DNA of 64,000 nucleotides from Pseudevernia furfuracea (lineage: Eukaryota; Ascomycota; Lecanoromycetes; Lecanorales; Parmeliaceae), in the NCBI GenBank assembly GCA_022315425.1, contig JAIUPT010000050.1:186001-250000 (forward strand), given 5' to 3'. Positions within the stretch are counted from its first letter, which is position 1. Every line of letters begins with the position of its first letter. Shown one piece after another: positions 29,053-40,692 of this stretch. The notes beneath the pieces are model-generated. The model did not search any database and was not told the origin of the DNA. It was given only the letters and a program-made list of their open reading frames with translations. Position numbers and translations under genes: made by a program.

Positions 29053-30900
29053 ATGGACACAACATCCAAAGAAGAAGCTCTACCTAATGCACCCAACACA
29101 GAAATGAAGACCACCCTTTCCACCCCATCAACGTCGCGAAGCAAGGCCTCTACTCCTGGAAGTGGATTCAAATTACCCGCATCTGAACTATCGACATCGA
29201 CGACCCCCACGATCGTCCCGAAAGCTAAAAGACCTGGACTTCTGAGTCGGTTAACGCTCGTTCCTGAATTAGAAAATTCGAGGGAGTATAGCAGAAGCAT
29301 TAAGTGGCTCATCACCATCACAGTGTCAGCAGGAGCCGCAGTCATTACCACTGTAAGATTCCAAAGGTCTTTTGTCTCCAACGGGAACATGGAATACTAT
29401 CTTGCTTCCAGGGCGAAAACATCTTCTACCGTAAGTGCTTAGCTATCAAAAACCGACAAGTAAATAGCACATAGATCTTTTAACTGACGTATACACCACA
29501 GCTTCACTACAAAACACAGCATCCGACCTCCACACCAGCCTCAACCTAGCAGACCTGACAGTTTCCCTCTCCAAAATCGGCATAGCATTCTGCCCCCTCT
29601 GGTGGTCTGCCTTCTCCGAGCACTTGGGCCGGCGCACCGTTTATATCATCTCTTTCGTTCTTTTTGTGCTGTGGAGCGTCCTAGCTGCAATTTCCACGAA
29701 TATCGGCATGCTTCTCGCCATGCGTGTATTAAGCGCTAGCGCTGCATCATCCTTCCAATCAGTAGGTGCGGGCACCGTCGCTGATATGTGGGAGCCCAAA
29801 GAACGAGGTGCCGCAATGGGTATCTATTATCTAGGAAACCTAGGTGTAGGCTTAGTGCTCGGCCCGCTGCTCGGTGGCGTACTGACAGAAACGTGGGGAT
29901 GGAGGGCCACACAGTGGTTTCTGGTAATCTACGGCGGAATCGTTTTAGTCCTGATTATTCTCACTCTGCCCGAAACCTCGCCCAGGCAGACAGTCATAAC
30001 CGTCAGACTCGAAGAAAAGTCTCGCAGCGACTCAGAACCTACCGGAAACGATGAGCCCACTCCTCCAACAACCCGCTTCAATCGAGGCTTGGCCGGCAAC
30101 ATCCTGATCGGACCCTTTCACGCACTAGCTTACCTCCGGTTTCCCTCCATAACAGTCACAATCTTCGTCGCCAGCATAACCTTCGGCATTCACGGCCTGC
30201 TCAACATATCCTACCAGTCCACCTTCTCGCGCCCGCCGTACTCGCTATTGCCAATAGCGGTAGGCTGCATCTACATCCCGATCGGCATCGGATGTCTAGT
30301 AGGAAGCGTCTACGGCGGCAAATGGAGCGACTCGTTCATGGCGCGGGAAGCGAGGAAGGCGGGAAGGTACAGCGATGAAAGCGAAGGCGGAGGCCTCATC
30401 TACAGGCCGGAAGACAGGGTGAGGGAAAACGCGTGGCTGGGCGTCGGGGTGTTTGCGTCGTTGTTGATTTGGTATGGGTGGGTGGTGCAGCAGGGGGTCG
30501 TTTGGTGGGTTCCTGTGAGTGCTACCCCTTCCCCCTTCCGTCCTGCCGACTGCGCTTCGCATTGATGGCGGGCTGATAATGATTGATGTCCTTACGTCAG
30601 ATGATCGGCGGGTTCCTCTTCGGCGCTTCCAGTATGATACTCTTCGGTCTCGTCACCACTATGGTCACGGAACTCCTCCCCAACAAACCCGCCTCGGGCG
30701 TAGCGCTCAACTCAATGGGCCGCAATCTCTTCGCTTGCGTTGGGTTCGCGATTGCGCAGCCGTTGATTGATGTCATGGGGAATGGATGGCTGTTTACAGC
30801 TGCGGGGATCGTGATGTTGGTGACGGGGTTCTTGGCCGTGGGAGGACTGAGGAGGTATGGAGCCGGTTGGAGGGAGGGGATGAGTGAGAAGATGCGTTGA
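29053..30900 (+). CDS. MFS transporter, DHA1 (multidrug/organic ion) type
   Basis: Four exons: 29053-29352, 29412-29430 (19 nt), 29502-30514 and 30601-30900, giving 543 aa. Splicing the tiny exon rebuilds AVITTGENIFYPSLQNTASD in transmembrane 1 and the following loop. After it come SKIGIAFCPLWWSAFSEHLG-RR, which includes the loop 2-3 motif (G-R-R), the motif C-like GPLLGGVLTETWGWR, a hydrophilic central loop (30000-30090) and six further spans ending LVTGFLAVGGLRRYG. This is the layout of fungal 12-span drug:H+ antiporters such as Qdr/Tpo/Dtr types in the plasma membrane. The N-terminal 80 residues are Ser/Thr/Pro-rich and cytosolic. Introns are 59, 71 and 86 nt. The substrate cannot be inferred. 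Confidence 0.92.
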
Positions 30901-32657
30901 TGTCTGTGGTTGGAGATGGGAAAGGGATTGAGATAGACAGGTGATTGTATTTTCATAGAGTTTGATGGTGGGGGAATAAAATTGTTTGTTCCACTAATGT
31001 GCTTACTACCCCCACTCACGAACAAGATGCAATGTTATCGTGGCGGAAAAGCGCAAGCGGAAATTGATACACCGATCGATGCATTTACCTCTTTGATACC
31101 TTGACGAAGCCGTGTAAGCCAGCTGCACACGGATGGGGCCGTCGGTATCCATTGGACTGGCGCGCAACCTTCCATATTACAACAGTACAAGTACAAACTG
31201 TTGATTTCCGAAAACCAGTTCCCTCAATCTCTCTCAACCTCCACTCCCAAAGCCTAACCACACCTCCAAAACGCCCAACGCAACGTATTCCCATACTAAC
31301 CTACTCTCCCCCCCCCCATCCACTCCTTCTTTCTCTCATCCTCGCATTCATCCTCCATCTCCGTCCATTCCTTCGCCGTCACACGTCTCTGGTTTCTCCG
31401 AGTCGTGGTGACAGAGGTCCAAAAAAAAAATGGAAGTGTCTACCGCGCATCATCATCATTGGTCGAGAAAACCCATCTCGTGTCCGGCAGCGCCGGGGAG
31501 GGAAGAAGAAGAAGAACATGTCAGCGCAGCATGCCGTGGGGAAAAACTCGTTTGCGTGGCTCCCGGTATAGATCCCGGCTGCGTGTGCGAATGTAGGTGG
31601 TGGATGGCGGACATGGGAGGAGGATTGCTACGGTCTGGCCGTGGGGATGTGACGACTCGTGCGCCGAGCTGTAGTCCGGGAGGACGGAGGCTGGGGTGGA
31701 CGATGTCGCCTGCGATTGAGGGGATGATGTTGATGGTGTAAGAACGGGGGGGGGGGGAGAGGGAGCGGGGAAGGAGGGGATTTTGTGGGTGTTGTGGTGC
31801 GCCCCGAGGAGGCGGCAATGATGTTGTGCTAGGGGTTAGATAGAGGAATTGTTGTCTATGGTTTGCTCGTTTGAGCGGTGCGGTTTTCATTTTGAGCGAG
31901 TCGGCGACTACGGTCCGTTGGGAGGGCTAGGACCCGGTGAGGGAAGTAAAACAAATATCAAAACGGCACCGGCGATGCAGAAGATAGGACGGCTACTGGA
32001 CACTGAAACGTACAGCGGTGAGGGAAAATTGGCGATTTCGAGGTTCTTGGAAACAACACCACCTCGACGCAACTCCTTCTCTGCCCCCGTACCAGTACCT
32101 AGGTGCGTATCGGAGAATAGCAGTCTTGAGCCGCGCTCAGCGAGATCGGCTCGACACATGAAGATCCAAATCACTCCACTGCATTCGTATATTCATCTTT
32201 TTCGTTTCCGCGAGCTCGGCCAAGAATGCGCTTAGTCCTAACTTTTGCCTGTTTAAAGTCTGCTCTAATCTATCATACATGTAGAAGGAGCAAGGCAGGG
32301 AAGGGAAGGGAAGGGAAGGGAGAGGAAAGGGAAGAGAAAAACGCAATCTCCAGACATCTCGTGTGTAGAACACCCATCCCACCTCGTCTCAACGACCGAT
32401 CAAACGCTCACCCTCCCTCCACCCCATCCCTTTCTCTGTTGTAACACGTAACGGCTCGTTGTTACCATATAGAGGAGTAGTGTTACTGATAGTTTCTAAG
32501 ATATAGAGCCGAGAGGCTAAAAATCCAGCCCTCCAAGCCTTGTGCTCCTCAATATGACGATGAATATGCATGCTATGGAAACACGCTCTCATCTGCATAA
32601 ATTTCCTCTCGGAATTACACCGTATCCTGGAAACGTACTCGTGGCTCAACGGCTTCC
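30901..32657. other. Intergenic, low-complexity tracts
   Basis: No supported gene. A C/T-rich plus-strand tract (about 31200-31390) faces a G-rich plus-strand tract with a G13 run (about 31747-31759), the same arrangement as at 14.2-14.9 kb. A frame of 103 codons (ATG 31430) lies between them but is Gly/Arg/Cys-rich and unconvincing. A GGGAA repeat lies at about 32297-32340. Confidence 0.4.
32297..32340. repeat. GGGAA microsatellite
   Basis: Four clear consecutive GGGAA units followed by degenerate purine repeats. Confidence 0.8.
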
Positions 32658-33032
32658 CTAATCACACTTCTCTACCAGTTTCCCTCCAAAAGGACCAGTC
32701 GTTTGACTCGCCATAAGCGTAGATAGGTGTCATTCAGGAAACCGAAAGGATACTCACCAGATTTTGGGGTCATCAAGAGAGAATTCATCGGCGCTGAGAT
32801 AATCCACGGGGATTGGGATGCGTTCCCGAACGGACTCGTTGAAGGCACCTATGCCCGCGGATGTACCGCTGAGATGGTGGTCTTCGCCCGTGACGACTAC
32901 TTCCACGCCGGCGGCGAGATGGGAGTTGAAGGCGTCGTGGCGGATGACTTTTTCATCGCTGGCGATCTTGCGGCGGAGCATGAAGAAATCTTCGATTGGA
33001 AGAGCGGTGGGGCCGGGAGTGGTGTGGGTCAT
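32658..33032 (-). CDS. NTF2/SnoaL-like small protein, possibly truncated
   Basis: Exon 1 (32758-33032, ATG 33032) encodes 91 residues: PIEDFFMLRRKIASDEKVIR, DAFNSHLAAGVEVVVTGEDHH, GIGAFNESV and DEFSLDDPKIW. This resembles the first half of NTF2-like/SnoaL-type proteins, which form a cone-shaped pocket, but the match is by general pattern. A donor GTGAGT follows exactly at the Trp codon. The best continuation I can find is a 51-nt intron ending GCGAG and a 49-nt exon 2 (32658-32706) ending GGKLVEKCD, total 107 aa. The GAG acceptor is poor and the family usually continues for another 40-60 residues, so the 3' part may be decayed. Product uncertain. Confidence 0.45.
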
Positions 33033-33744
33033 ATTGATTGCTGTGTTTGCTACTAGGGAGAGTTACTTAGGAATTGGCCCTATTGGAGTGAGATTGTGGG
33101 GGGGGGGGGTTATAAACTGAGCACAGAATTTGCAGGGTCATCTGAATAGTTTCATAGTTTCTCAGTGGCCGCTAGAGGAGAGACAAGCATGCGGGTCCGT
33201 CGCAGTAGAAGAGCTGGCTGAGGTATCGGGCTTGAAAGTACCATGGGATCTCATGCTCATGTCTGATAGGTTATAATCTGGGATTTAGTATACTATTTGG
33301 TATACACATATTGACCAGGCTCAACTACTGATCTCTTCACGAAGCTTGACCAGGGCGGTCATTTGATAGAGAGTGAGTGCCTTACTTGATGTTGTAGCCC
33401 AGTGAGCCTTGCCTGGCTGGAACTGCGCATCTGGAACTGGGCTCGGTCACAGAAGGCTACACCTAAAATAGCAAGGCTGCCGTTACTCGTAACCTTAGAT
33501 CGCGCCCGACTACTGAAGCCGCCAAGCCCCTTCCAGACAATATTGACGAGGGGCCCCGGGGCTGACAAAGACTATTAGACTACATGAGTATCGTCGCAAG
33601 GCTGAGGATAGCGAAAGCACTGCCCGCCGCAAAATGAAGCCCACGTGTGTAGTACTAGTACAGTAACATCCTATATCTACACCTTCTTCTCTTCTCTTCT
33701 CTTCTTCATAACAGATCCCCTTTATCTTCTGTCCCTCACCCGAA
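33033..33744. other. Intergenic between divergent genes
   Basis: Shared upstream region of the NTF2-like gene (minus) and the GRDP gene (plus). A G10-11 run lies at about 33100-33110 and a C/T-rich tract (CTTCTCTTCTCTTCTC) about 50 bases before ATG 33745. Confidence 0.45.
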
Positions 33745-36177
33745 ATGCCAAGAGCGTCAGAAGAAGAAATCAACATGCTCACCGAGTCAAAGGCTGCGGC
33801 AACGGAGAAGCATGGCCTTCCTACTCCTCCCAACCATTCACCACCACCTCCAGCCTACACCCAGCCTGAATCAAATCTCCATGTGCCTGATATCACTGCA
33901 GCCTTCTCCAACCTCAATTTAGCCCCTTCCATCAAACCAACGCCTGACGTTTGTATTGCACATCTCAAGCTCCTAGAAGCTTTCCATCAGCTTCGCGAGG
34001 ATGTTGCTTTTGAAGATGGTCGTTTCGGCATTAACGATGCTTTCGCCCATGCTGGCCAGTCTGACCGTGAACGTGCCGAGCTACTCATCAAGATCCGCGA
34101 GAAGCGCTGGCAAGTCTATGTTACCAAGGCTTCCAAGCGATTCGAACAATGGTGGATCACATGCGTTGAGCCCAACGACGAGAAAAACAGGCTTCTCGGC
34201 CAGTGCCAAATCCCCCTACATTTTAAACAAAGCCCAGATGTCGGTGAGCGGTTGGTATGGAGTAAACACTATTTGCCTCCTCTTGGTCAGTACCATGGAG
34301 AAGGCTTATCCACGTATATATGTACTGATCCCAAAACAAGATGTTATCATGGTCTGGCATGCTTACATGCTTAACCCGAGAGATTTTCTCGAAGACTGCC
34401 TCCGTCAAGGAAAGATGAGATTTTGGAGAGCTGGCTTGCCTTGGGCGGTCATTGACCCTTGCATCAACAACAACACCTTCGAATATAGCACAAGCGAGGC
34501 AGCCATGGAGTACTTCGAAGACCGGACAGGGTACAGATGGGATATTCTGAACGACTCTCCTACTGCCACTGTCCAATGTCCGTCGTGCGGACGAAAATTA
34601 TATGTTCCGCGGACAAAGTGGGATTCGAGAAGTGCTTGGACAAAATCAAGCTCACTTGGAGACGGTGAACTCCACGGAGAATTAGTAGCCGCAGGTTTGT
34701 CGGACAAGAATTTTGAAGTCCAGTGCCAATGCGGTATCGTCATCGATCATGAATTGTATAGGACTCGAAAGTTCCGGAGAGACATACAGGCCCTGCGTAA
34801 CATGGATTCCCCAATGCCCGGCACGATATTGACGGATACTGGTGTGTCTTCTCTGTTTGTGCGCAGAAGGATACTTTAATCACTCACGCAATTGCAGGCA
34901 TTCCAGAGGCACCTGTTAATCTCCACCTCCACCCTTCCTTATTTCCGAACCGTCTTATCGACGGCCCCAGCAAATTACTATACAACACGCTAGAAGCACT
35001 CACGGTCCTTCGATGCCCTTCCAACAAGAAGATGACCGACATCCGCACAGAGATTGAACGTTTCCTCAAGGACAAAGCCTACATCAGAAAAGCAAATTCC
35101 AGCACCAGCCATGTCCTAAAACGCGGAGAAAAAATCGCGGTTCGCCGCATGATGTCTCGCTACTGGGACAACTCCTCTGTTTTCGCTCTCGACCTCGTCA
35201 GTGCTGTCATCCGTCAAGGCTCGTTCATCGAAAAGATGCACTCCATTGACTGGATCCATTCCCCAGCCGCCACCTCTACGATGGCCCGTCTTATTCAAAA
35301 GTACACCCACTACATTTACATGATCGCTTGTCACCCGAATCAAACCGCTGTCCCTACTCTCGACGTTGACCTAGCATGGCACACACACCAACTCTCACCG
35401 CCCGACTACTACGTCTACACAGTATCCAAGACCGCACGATTTATCGATCATGACGACAAGATCGAAGAAACAGCCTTGTCTACCGCCTTCGAATGGACAA
35501 GCAAAACCTACCAGAAAATGTACAACGAACTTTACTCCGAATGCACATGCTGGTACTGCGAAGCTGTCCGTGAATCCCACACCTCTTCCATCAAACGTGT
35601 ATTTGGTGGCAACAAGGCTATCGAATCCCAACTCGACCGCCTCCACGCCGGGAACAAAGACCCCAACACATCCCCTCACATATCCGCCCACAACGCAATC
35701 AAAGCGGACAAAGACGTCAGCCGAGGCATACGCGAGGCCAGCATGAAAGCCAAACTCGAGCGCGACTATCAAAAGGCTTGCAACCATGCCCGCAAGAAAG
35801 GTCGCACGCCGCCCACCAGAGATCAATACAACGGTTCGGATTCCGCAATGGCCTATGGCTACCCACTCTACATGCCCTATTACGCGCCCTATATGGGCGA
35901 TCCCTGTGTCAATAGTGGGTTCTATGTAGCAAATCCAGGATGTGCGAATTTCACAGAGGGCGCTGCTGGTAATTGTTGCGCGGGCGCTTGTGGGGGTGGT
36001 GTAGCCGCTGGTTCTTGCGGTGGAGGCGGCTCTGGCGGTTGTGCTGGAGGCGCGGCTGGAGGCAGTGGGGGCAGTGGAGGAGGTTGTGGGGGAGGAGGAG
36101 GTGGCGCCGGAGGATGTGGCGGAGGAGGAGGTGGCGGAGGATGTGGCGGATGTGGCAGTGGATGCGGTAGTGGTTGA
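33745..36177 (+). CDS. Glycine-rich domain-containing protein (GRDP/DUF1399 type)
   Basis: Three exons: 33745-34285, 34341-34841 and 34898-36177, giving 773 aa. The first splice creates PPLDVIMVWHAYMLNPRDF, the hallmark of DUF1399, and a second copy appears as VPTLDVDLAWHTHQLSPPDY. Between them are two Cys pairs (VQCPSCGRKLYVP and VQCQCGIVIDHE) that may bind zinc. The last 75 residues are almost wholly Gly/Cys/Ala/Ser. Plant relatives (GRDP1/2) affect stress and growth; fungal members are uncharacterised. The introns (55 and 56 nt) have GTCAGT/GTGTGT donors and normal acceptors. The poly-Gly tail is encoded by GC-rich, repeat-prone DNA and creates long antisense open frames that are not genes. 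Confidence 0.9.
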
Positions 36178-37909
36178 TGATTGGGAGGTATGGGGATCTA
36201 GGCGTTTGGAGATTTGTGGGTATAGGAGTGTGATGATGCTGCTTCGGGATGGGTATTGGGTTCTCGAGGGTGTGCGCGGGGATGGATGATACCAGCGGTC
36301 TTTCCTTGTGTTGGTTTGGGGCTTGTCCCGTCCTTGTGTCAATCACTCCTATCCTCTATCTTTACCATACATCCCTACCATTCATTCTCATCCTCTATCC
36401 ATCATGTCATGTCATCCACGAATTTCGTTCAAGCGCCCTCAAACTCATTTTCGTTCTCCTTTGCAGGTTCTAAATGCGACCGACTACTTGATTCCACGCG
36501 CTTTTCTCTTTCTCCATCTTCTTTTCTGTGTATGTTTGCGCGAGAAACAGAGACAGAGCGAGAGAGTAAGAAGTCAACACCTCACCCGCGCAACGGGCAG
36601 CAGCAGCAGCCGGACGAATATGAAGCGCTTTGCCAAAATGCAAAATCATGGGCACTCACGTCTCGCACACCGCATAGTCAGCAGTCGAAACGAGACACAC
36701 ACACACACACACACACACAGAGAGAAGCGATCATGGCGTCATGCCTGCCGGAATGCAAATCGGCCAACCGCAACCCCCCACCCCCCACGCACCCCGCCCC
36801 AAATAATGTTGCTCTAGAGGACCACCAACTCCCCTTCCAAGAACAGTCAGAAGCAAAACGCAACCCGCGATTCTTCATTCTATCCATTGATGCATGGTAA
36901 GGCTTGGTAGGTAGGTAGGTAGCGTTCCCCAACAAGACCCAGCAAACATGAAAACCGGGCATCGTACACACCCCTGTCAGGCGACCAAGGTCCGTCGAGG
37001 AAGTCGCGGCCGTGGGTCGGGAACACACACACACCCTCGACTGGCTCCGTTCTTTATCGCTGCGATGCTGGGAGGATTTGAGTAAGGTGATGTAATGTAC
37101 ACGGGGTACGTGCGTGCCGAGCGTGCGTACATGCGAATACGAGGACAGGGGTGGAATACCGCGATCGGCGCCGGGGGACGATGCCGTCAGGGGATATTTC
37201 CTCCCCAATGTATGGTGGGAGAATACCGAGTCCGGCTCCCAAGACATGGTACAAGCTATCCTAGGCTCCGATCGGGCCCCCTTTGTGTTAATACGAATTT
37301 CGCTTTCCCCCTTGCCAACAGGGGTAGTTCGTGGGCCTGGATCGTAGGGAGTCGGGGCTAAAATGACTATCTGGGAGATCATTGGCTTGGATCTATCAAT
37401 GATCGATAGACTCTCCTTGCTGCTTATTATTTACGTTTTCTGAACCCTCCTCCCTTTTGAGGTATCATACGTCTTGCGGACCCCCTTGATTGCTCTTGCT
37501 TCGAGTATTTGTTTCTCTTAGTAGAAGGCTTTGTGGACTTCTCGGTTCTTTGGCTGGAAATATCCTTGGTAAGTCGTGGAAACGGCGAAAGTGAGGTTGT
37601 GAATAGGTCTACCGAGGAACAAGGTTAACACACAATGACGAGCGGCGTGGGCTATGAACATCAAGTAAGCAGAGTGTGTCAAGAGGGGTAAATTGGCCAC
37701 TTTCGCCCCATTGGTGGGACGTTTTGCAAATATCCGTGGAGCCTATCCGTGGAGCCCGACAATACAGCCGACGATTACGGTCATCAGACTCTTCTCTGTA
37801 GTTGTCTCTCCCCTATCTCAATACCATTAGTAAGGTAGTCTACATACTGAAAACGTCAAGTTTCAGAACAAAGAACAGGTCTCTCCTAAAGACAACCAAG
37901 TCGTCAGCA
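36178..37909. other. Intergenic, no supported gene
   Basis: About 1.7 kb. It holds a C/T-rich tract (36300-36540), a CA microsatellite (36695-36719) and several overlapping open frames without motifs. The part from about 37500 on is upstream DNA of the FAD enzyme gene. Confidence 0.45.
36695..36719. repeat. CA microsatellite
   Basis: Perfect AC dinucleotide run of about 12 units. Confidence 0.9.
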
Positions 37910-39307
37910 ATGGACTTCGCAACCTTCCTCTTCCAGCTCCTCTTCCTCACCACCACTCTTTCATTCCTCCCCACCGCCTCCCCTCTCACAATAAATCCAG
38001 CATCATACCCGGCCTCCGCGACCATCACCCGCGACATCTGCGTCATAGGCGGTGGCTCCACCGGCACCTACACAGCGATCCGCGTTTCCCACTCTGAGAA
38101 AACCGTCGTCGTCGTCGAGGCCAATGACAGACTCGGCGGACACACAAACACCTATACAGACCCCAGCACCAATGAAACTGTCGACTATGGCGTTATGTAT
38201 TTCCAGAATCTTACTGTTGTCAATGATTATTTCGCTAGATTCAACATCCCGCTAACGACGGCCCCGTCCGCTACTGCCGGTCAGGTGATTAAGTATGTGG
38301 ATTTCAGAACGGGAGAAGTCGTAGCCGGATATGCTCCTGCTGATCCGTCGGCCGCTCTGGCGGCATACGGTTCTCAGTTGGAGAAGTATGCTTTTGTGGA
38401 AGCTGGATTTGATCTCCCGTATCCCGTGCCTGCAGACTTGCTGCTACCGTTCGGCGATTTCGTCACAAAATACAACCTCGAGGCCGCTGTGGGGTTCCTA
38501 TTCGGATTCGCCCAAGGACTCGGAAATCTGCTGGAGCAGTATACGTTGTATGTGCTTAAGAACTTCGTCTTACAGGCACTGCAAACCGGATTCTTGACAA
38601 CAGCCCGGCAAGATAACAGCGAACTCTACGAAAAGGCATTAGCGGAACTCGGACAGGACGTCTTACTGCAGAGCCAGATCATCGCAACAGACCGAAGCGG
38701 CGACGATGGAGTCAAGGTCCTGGTCCAAACACCCCAGGGCGTGAAATTGATCCTCGCGAAAAAAACTCGTCGTCACCATCCCGCTCAAGTTGGACAACCT
38801 CGCAGGCTTCGATCTCTCCCCCAACAAAACGTCCTATTCACCCAATTCCTCAATAGCGCCTACTACACCTCTCTCCTCCGCGACACCAACATCCGTTCCA
38901 ACTTCCGCCTCCAGAACACCGGCTCCAACACAACCTACAACCTCCCCGTCCTCCCAGGGGTCTACTCCATCTATCCGACCCACGTCCCAGGCCTTTTCTC
39001 CGCCCAATTCGGCTCCGCATCCGCACTTTCAGACGAGCAGGTCCAAGCACTCATCGTAGAGAGCGTGCTCCGAGTGGGGGCCGCGGGGACGTTGGATGCG
39101 ACGACGCCTGAATTCGCAGCGTATCGGAGCCACACCCCATTCGAACTGACGGTATCCAAGGAGGCGATCCAGGGTGGGTTTTACAAGGAGTTGTATGCGT
39201 TGCAGGGGCAGCAGCATACGTGGTATACGGGGGCGGCGTTCCATACGCACGATTCGTCGCTGCTGTGGCAGTTTACCGAGGGATTGATTCCGGGCATTCT
39301 GGCGTGA
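37910..39307 (+). CDS. Secreted FAD-dependent oxidoreductase (amine-oxidase type)
   Basis: ATG 37910 is preferred over upstream starts because it begins a signal peptide (FLFQLLFLTTTLSFLPTASP). It gives 465 aa. A dinucleotide-binding fold follows with ICVIGGGSTGTYTAIRVS, then VVVVEANDRLGGHTNTY, the flavin amine-oxidase signature, and YFQNLTVVNDYF. The C-terminal part (PGVYSIYPTHVPGLFSAQF; WYTGAAFHTHDSSLLWQ) closes the FAD site. It resembles the family annotated as FAD amine oxidases or β-cyclopiazonate dehydrogenase-like enzymes, whose substrates vary. Between about 38766 and 38832 the frame reads as basic nonsense. Removing one A from the A7 run (38759-38765) gives KKLVVTIPLKLDNLAGFDLS in the other frame, and one missing base near 38833 restores the original frame. 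So about 22 residues are out of frame, by mutation or assembly error. Confidence 0.85.
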   Translation: MDFATFLFQLLFLTTTLSFLPTASPLTINPASYPASATITRDICVIGGGSTGTYTAIRVSHSEKTVVVVEANDRLGGHTNTYTDPSTNETVDYGVMYFQNLTVVNDYFARFNIPLTTAPSATAGQVIKYVDFRTGEVVAGYAPADPSAALAAYGSQLEKYAFVEAGFDLPYPVPADLLLPFGDFVTKYNLEAAVGFLFGFAQGLGNLLEQYTLYVLKNFVLQALQTGFLTTARQDNSELYEKALAELGQDVLLQSQIIATDRSGDDGVKVLVQTPQGVKLILAKKTRRHHPAQVGQPRRLRSLPQQNVLFTQFLNSAYYTSLLRDTNIRSNFRLQNTGSNTTYNLPVLPGVYSIYPTHVPGLFSAQFGSASALSDEQVQALIVESVLRVGAAGTLDATTPEFAAYRSHTPFELTVSKEAIQGGFYKELYALQGQQHTWYTGAAFHTHDSSLLWQFTEGLIPGILA

Positions 39308-39450
39308 GGGGAGGCGGTAGTCGAGTGTGAGAGGGTGAGGTGTTGGATCTAGCTTGTAAACCCATGAATGGATGTGGCGTGAGAGGAGGCTGCGGTGGAG
39401 TGTGAGAGGGTGAGGTGTTGTATCTAGCCTACGAACCCGTAAATAGATAT
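39301..39450. repeat. 75-bp imperfect tandem duplication
   Basis: Two copies of about 75 bp begin GGCGTGAG at 39301 and 39376 and share GAGTGTGAGAGGGTGAGGTG and the following TATCTAGC/GGATCTAGC region. The first copy spans the stop codon of the FAD enzyme gene (ends 39307), so the duplicated part is mostly 3' untranslated. Confidence 0.85.
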
Positions 39451-40692
39451 AGTTTTCCAGGTCAATGGGCAAAACGAATGGAAGCTCCTGCGACATTGCG
39501 CAATATTTCATGCAGTTTTTGGAGTATTCATTCGTTTTGGTCTTTCAAAAATATATCTGGAGCATCTAAGGTTCCAGCTCGGTCGCAATTTCCTGAGAGT
39601 TCTTCGCCTTGGCGACTTACGTAAGCGGCAGTTGAAAGTGTCCTGAGATACCCCAAGCCTCTCGAGACTCAAGGCTGAGCAGTCGACGTATCTCGAGCTT
39701 GGGATTTTTTAAACATTATTCATTCCTTCGGTCCCCCACCACCGCCTAATACAAGGCAAAACGACGGGCTAGACTGTAGCTTACTCGGTCCGCGTCGGTT
39801 CGGTATAACCCTCAACGTTGAACAAGTGAGATCAATAGATCGGGTCCTTGCCGATGGTATCGATTTTGTCGCTGATACTTGGAAAGGCTGACTTTGTTGG
39901 AGGCTATTCATAGGATTCACCCGCGATGATGTGTTGTGGATGTTATGAAGTGATTTTGACTAGCTTGAGCCCTTCGGTTGCCAGTATCCGTCCACTCGGC
40001 ATCGAGTTACGACTTTCGATCTCAATCGTCGAGGTCAGAGGGTACCAAACCTCCTTCTGCGCCCCATTGCTCCAATTAAAGCGTAGTCTCGGCTTTGATA
40101 CCAATTTCCACCTTTGCAGTCTCATGTTGCCCGCTCTAGTATTGCCCGCCCTGGTAAGCTGCTTATAAAGAAGTGCCAAGCTAGGGATTGATCTTTTCGA
40201 TGTTCGTGTGCATATTCTAGGCTCGGAAGGAGGCAATTGTCTTTAGAATTCTAGTGTAGAATCTACGCGATATTCCAGAGGTCCTCTTTGCTATATTCGC
40301 TTGAAGTCGCCCTTCTGTTGCGGCTTCCGACCGGTGAACAGATGGGGAGCGGCGGAATTGCGTGTCACCGCTGATTTTATGCCGTAAGGGAAGATTTCAG
40401 GGAACTCTAACTTCTTGGATTTAGAAATCAGGGTCTTTGAAACAGGAGTCGAGTTTAGAAACAAGTTGACTAGCGTCATATACTTCTAGGAAGACATAGA
40501 TTCTCGGATGCATGCTGTAAGACGTCAACCTGCATAAAACCCGCGCAAAGTTATTTATAGGACGGAAGCCGCATAGCGGGGAAGAACGCAAGGCTACGGC
40601 TTGCTCAGCAAGATAATCATCTACAGCACACTTGAGCAGAGAATTGGCTCTGACTTCCTTTAGCGCAAAGGCAAGTCATCTCAGGAGTGAAG
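39451..40692. other. Intergenic upstream of the NLR
   Basis: About 1.2 kb with no gene I can support. Short frames on both strands lack motifs. The last part is the promoter of the NACHT gene. Confidence 0.45.

Noticed and set aside
35395..36342. 315-codon minus-strand frame opposite the GRDP gene
   Set aside because: Antisense to a well-supported spliced gene; the length comes from the GC-rich Gly tail and codon bias.
36678..37382. 234-codon minus-strand frame
   Set aside because: Overlaps a CA microsatellite and a C-rich tract; residues are low complexity at one end and random at the other.
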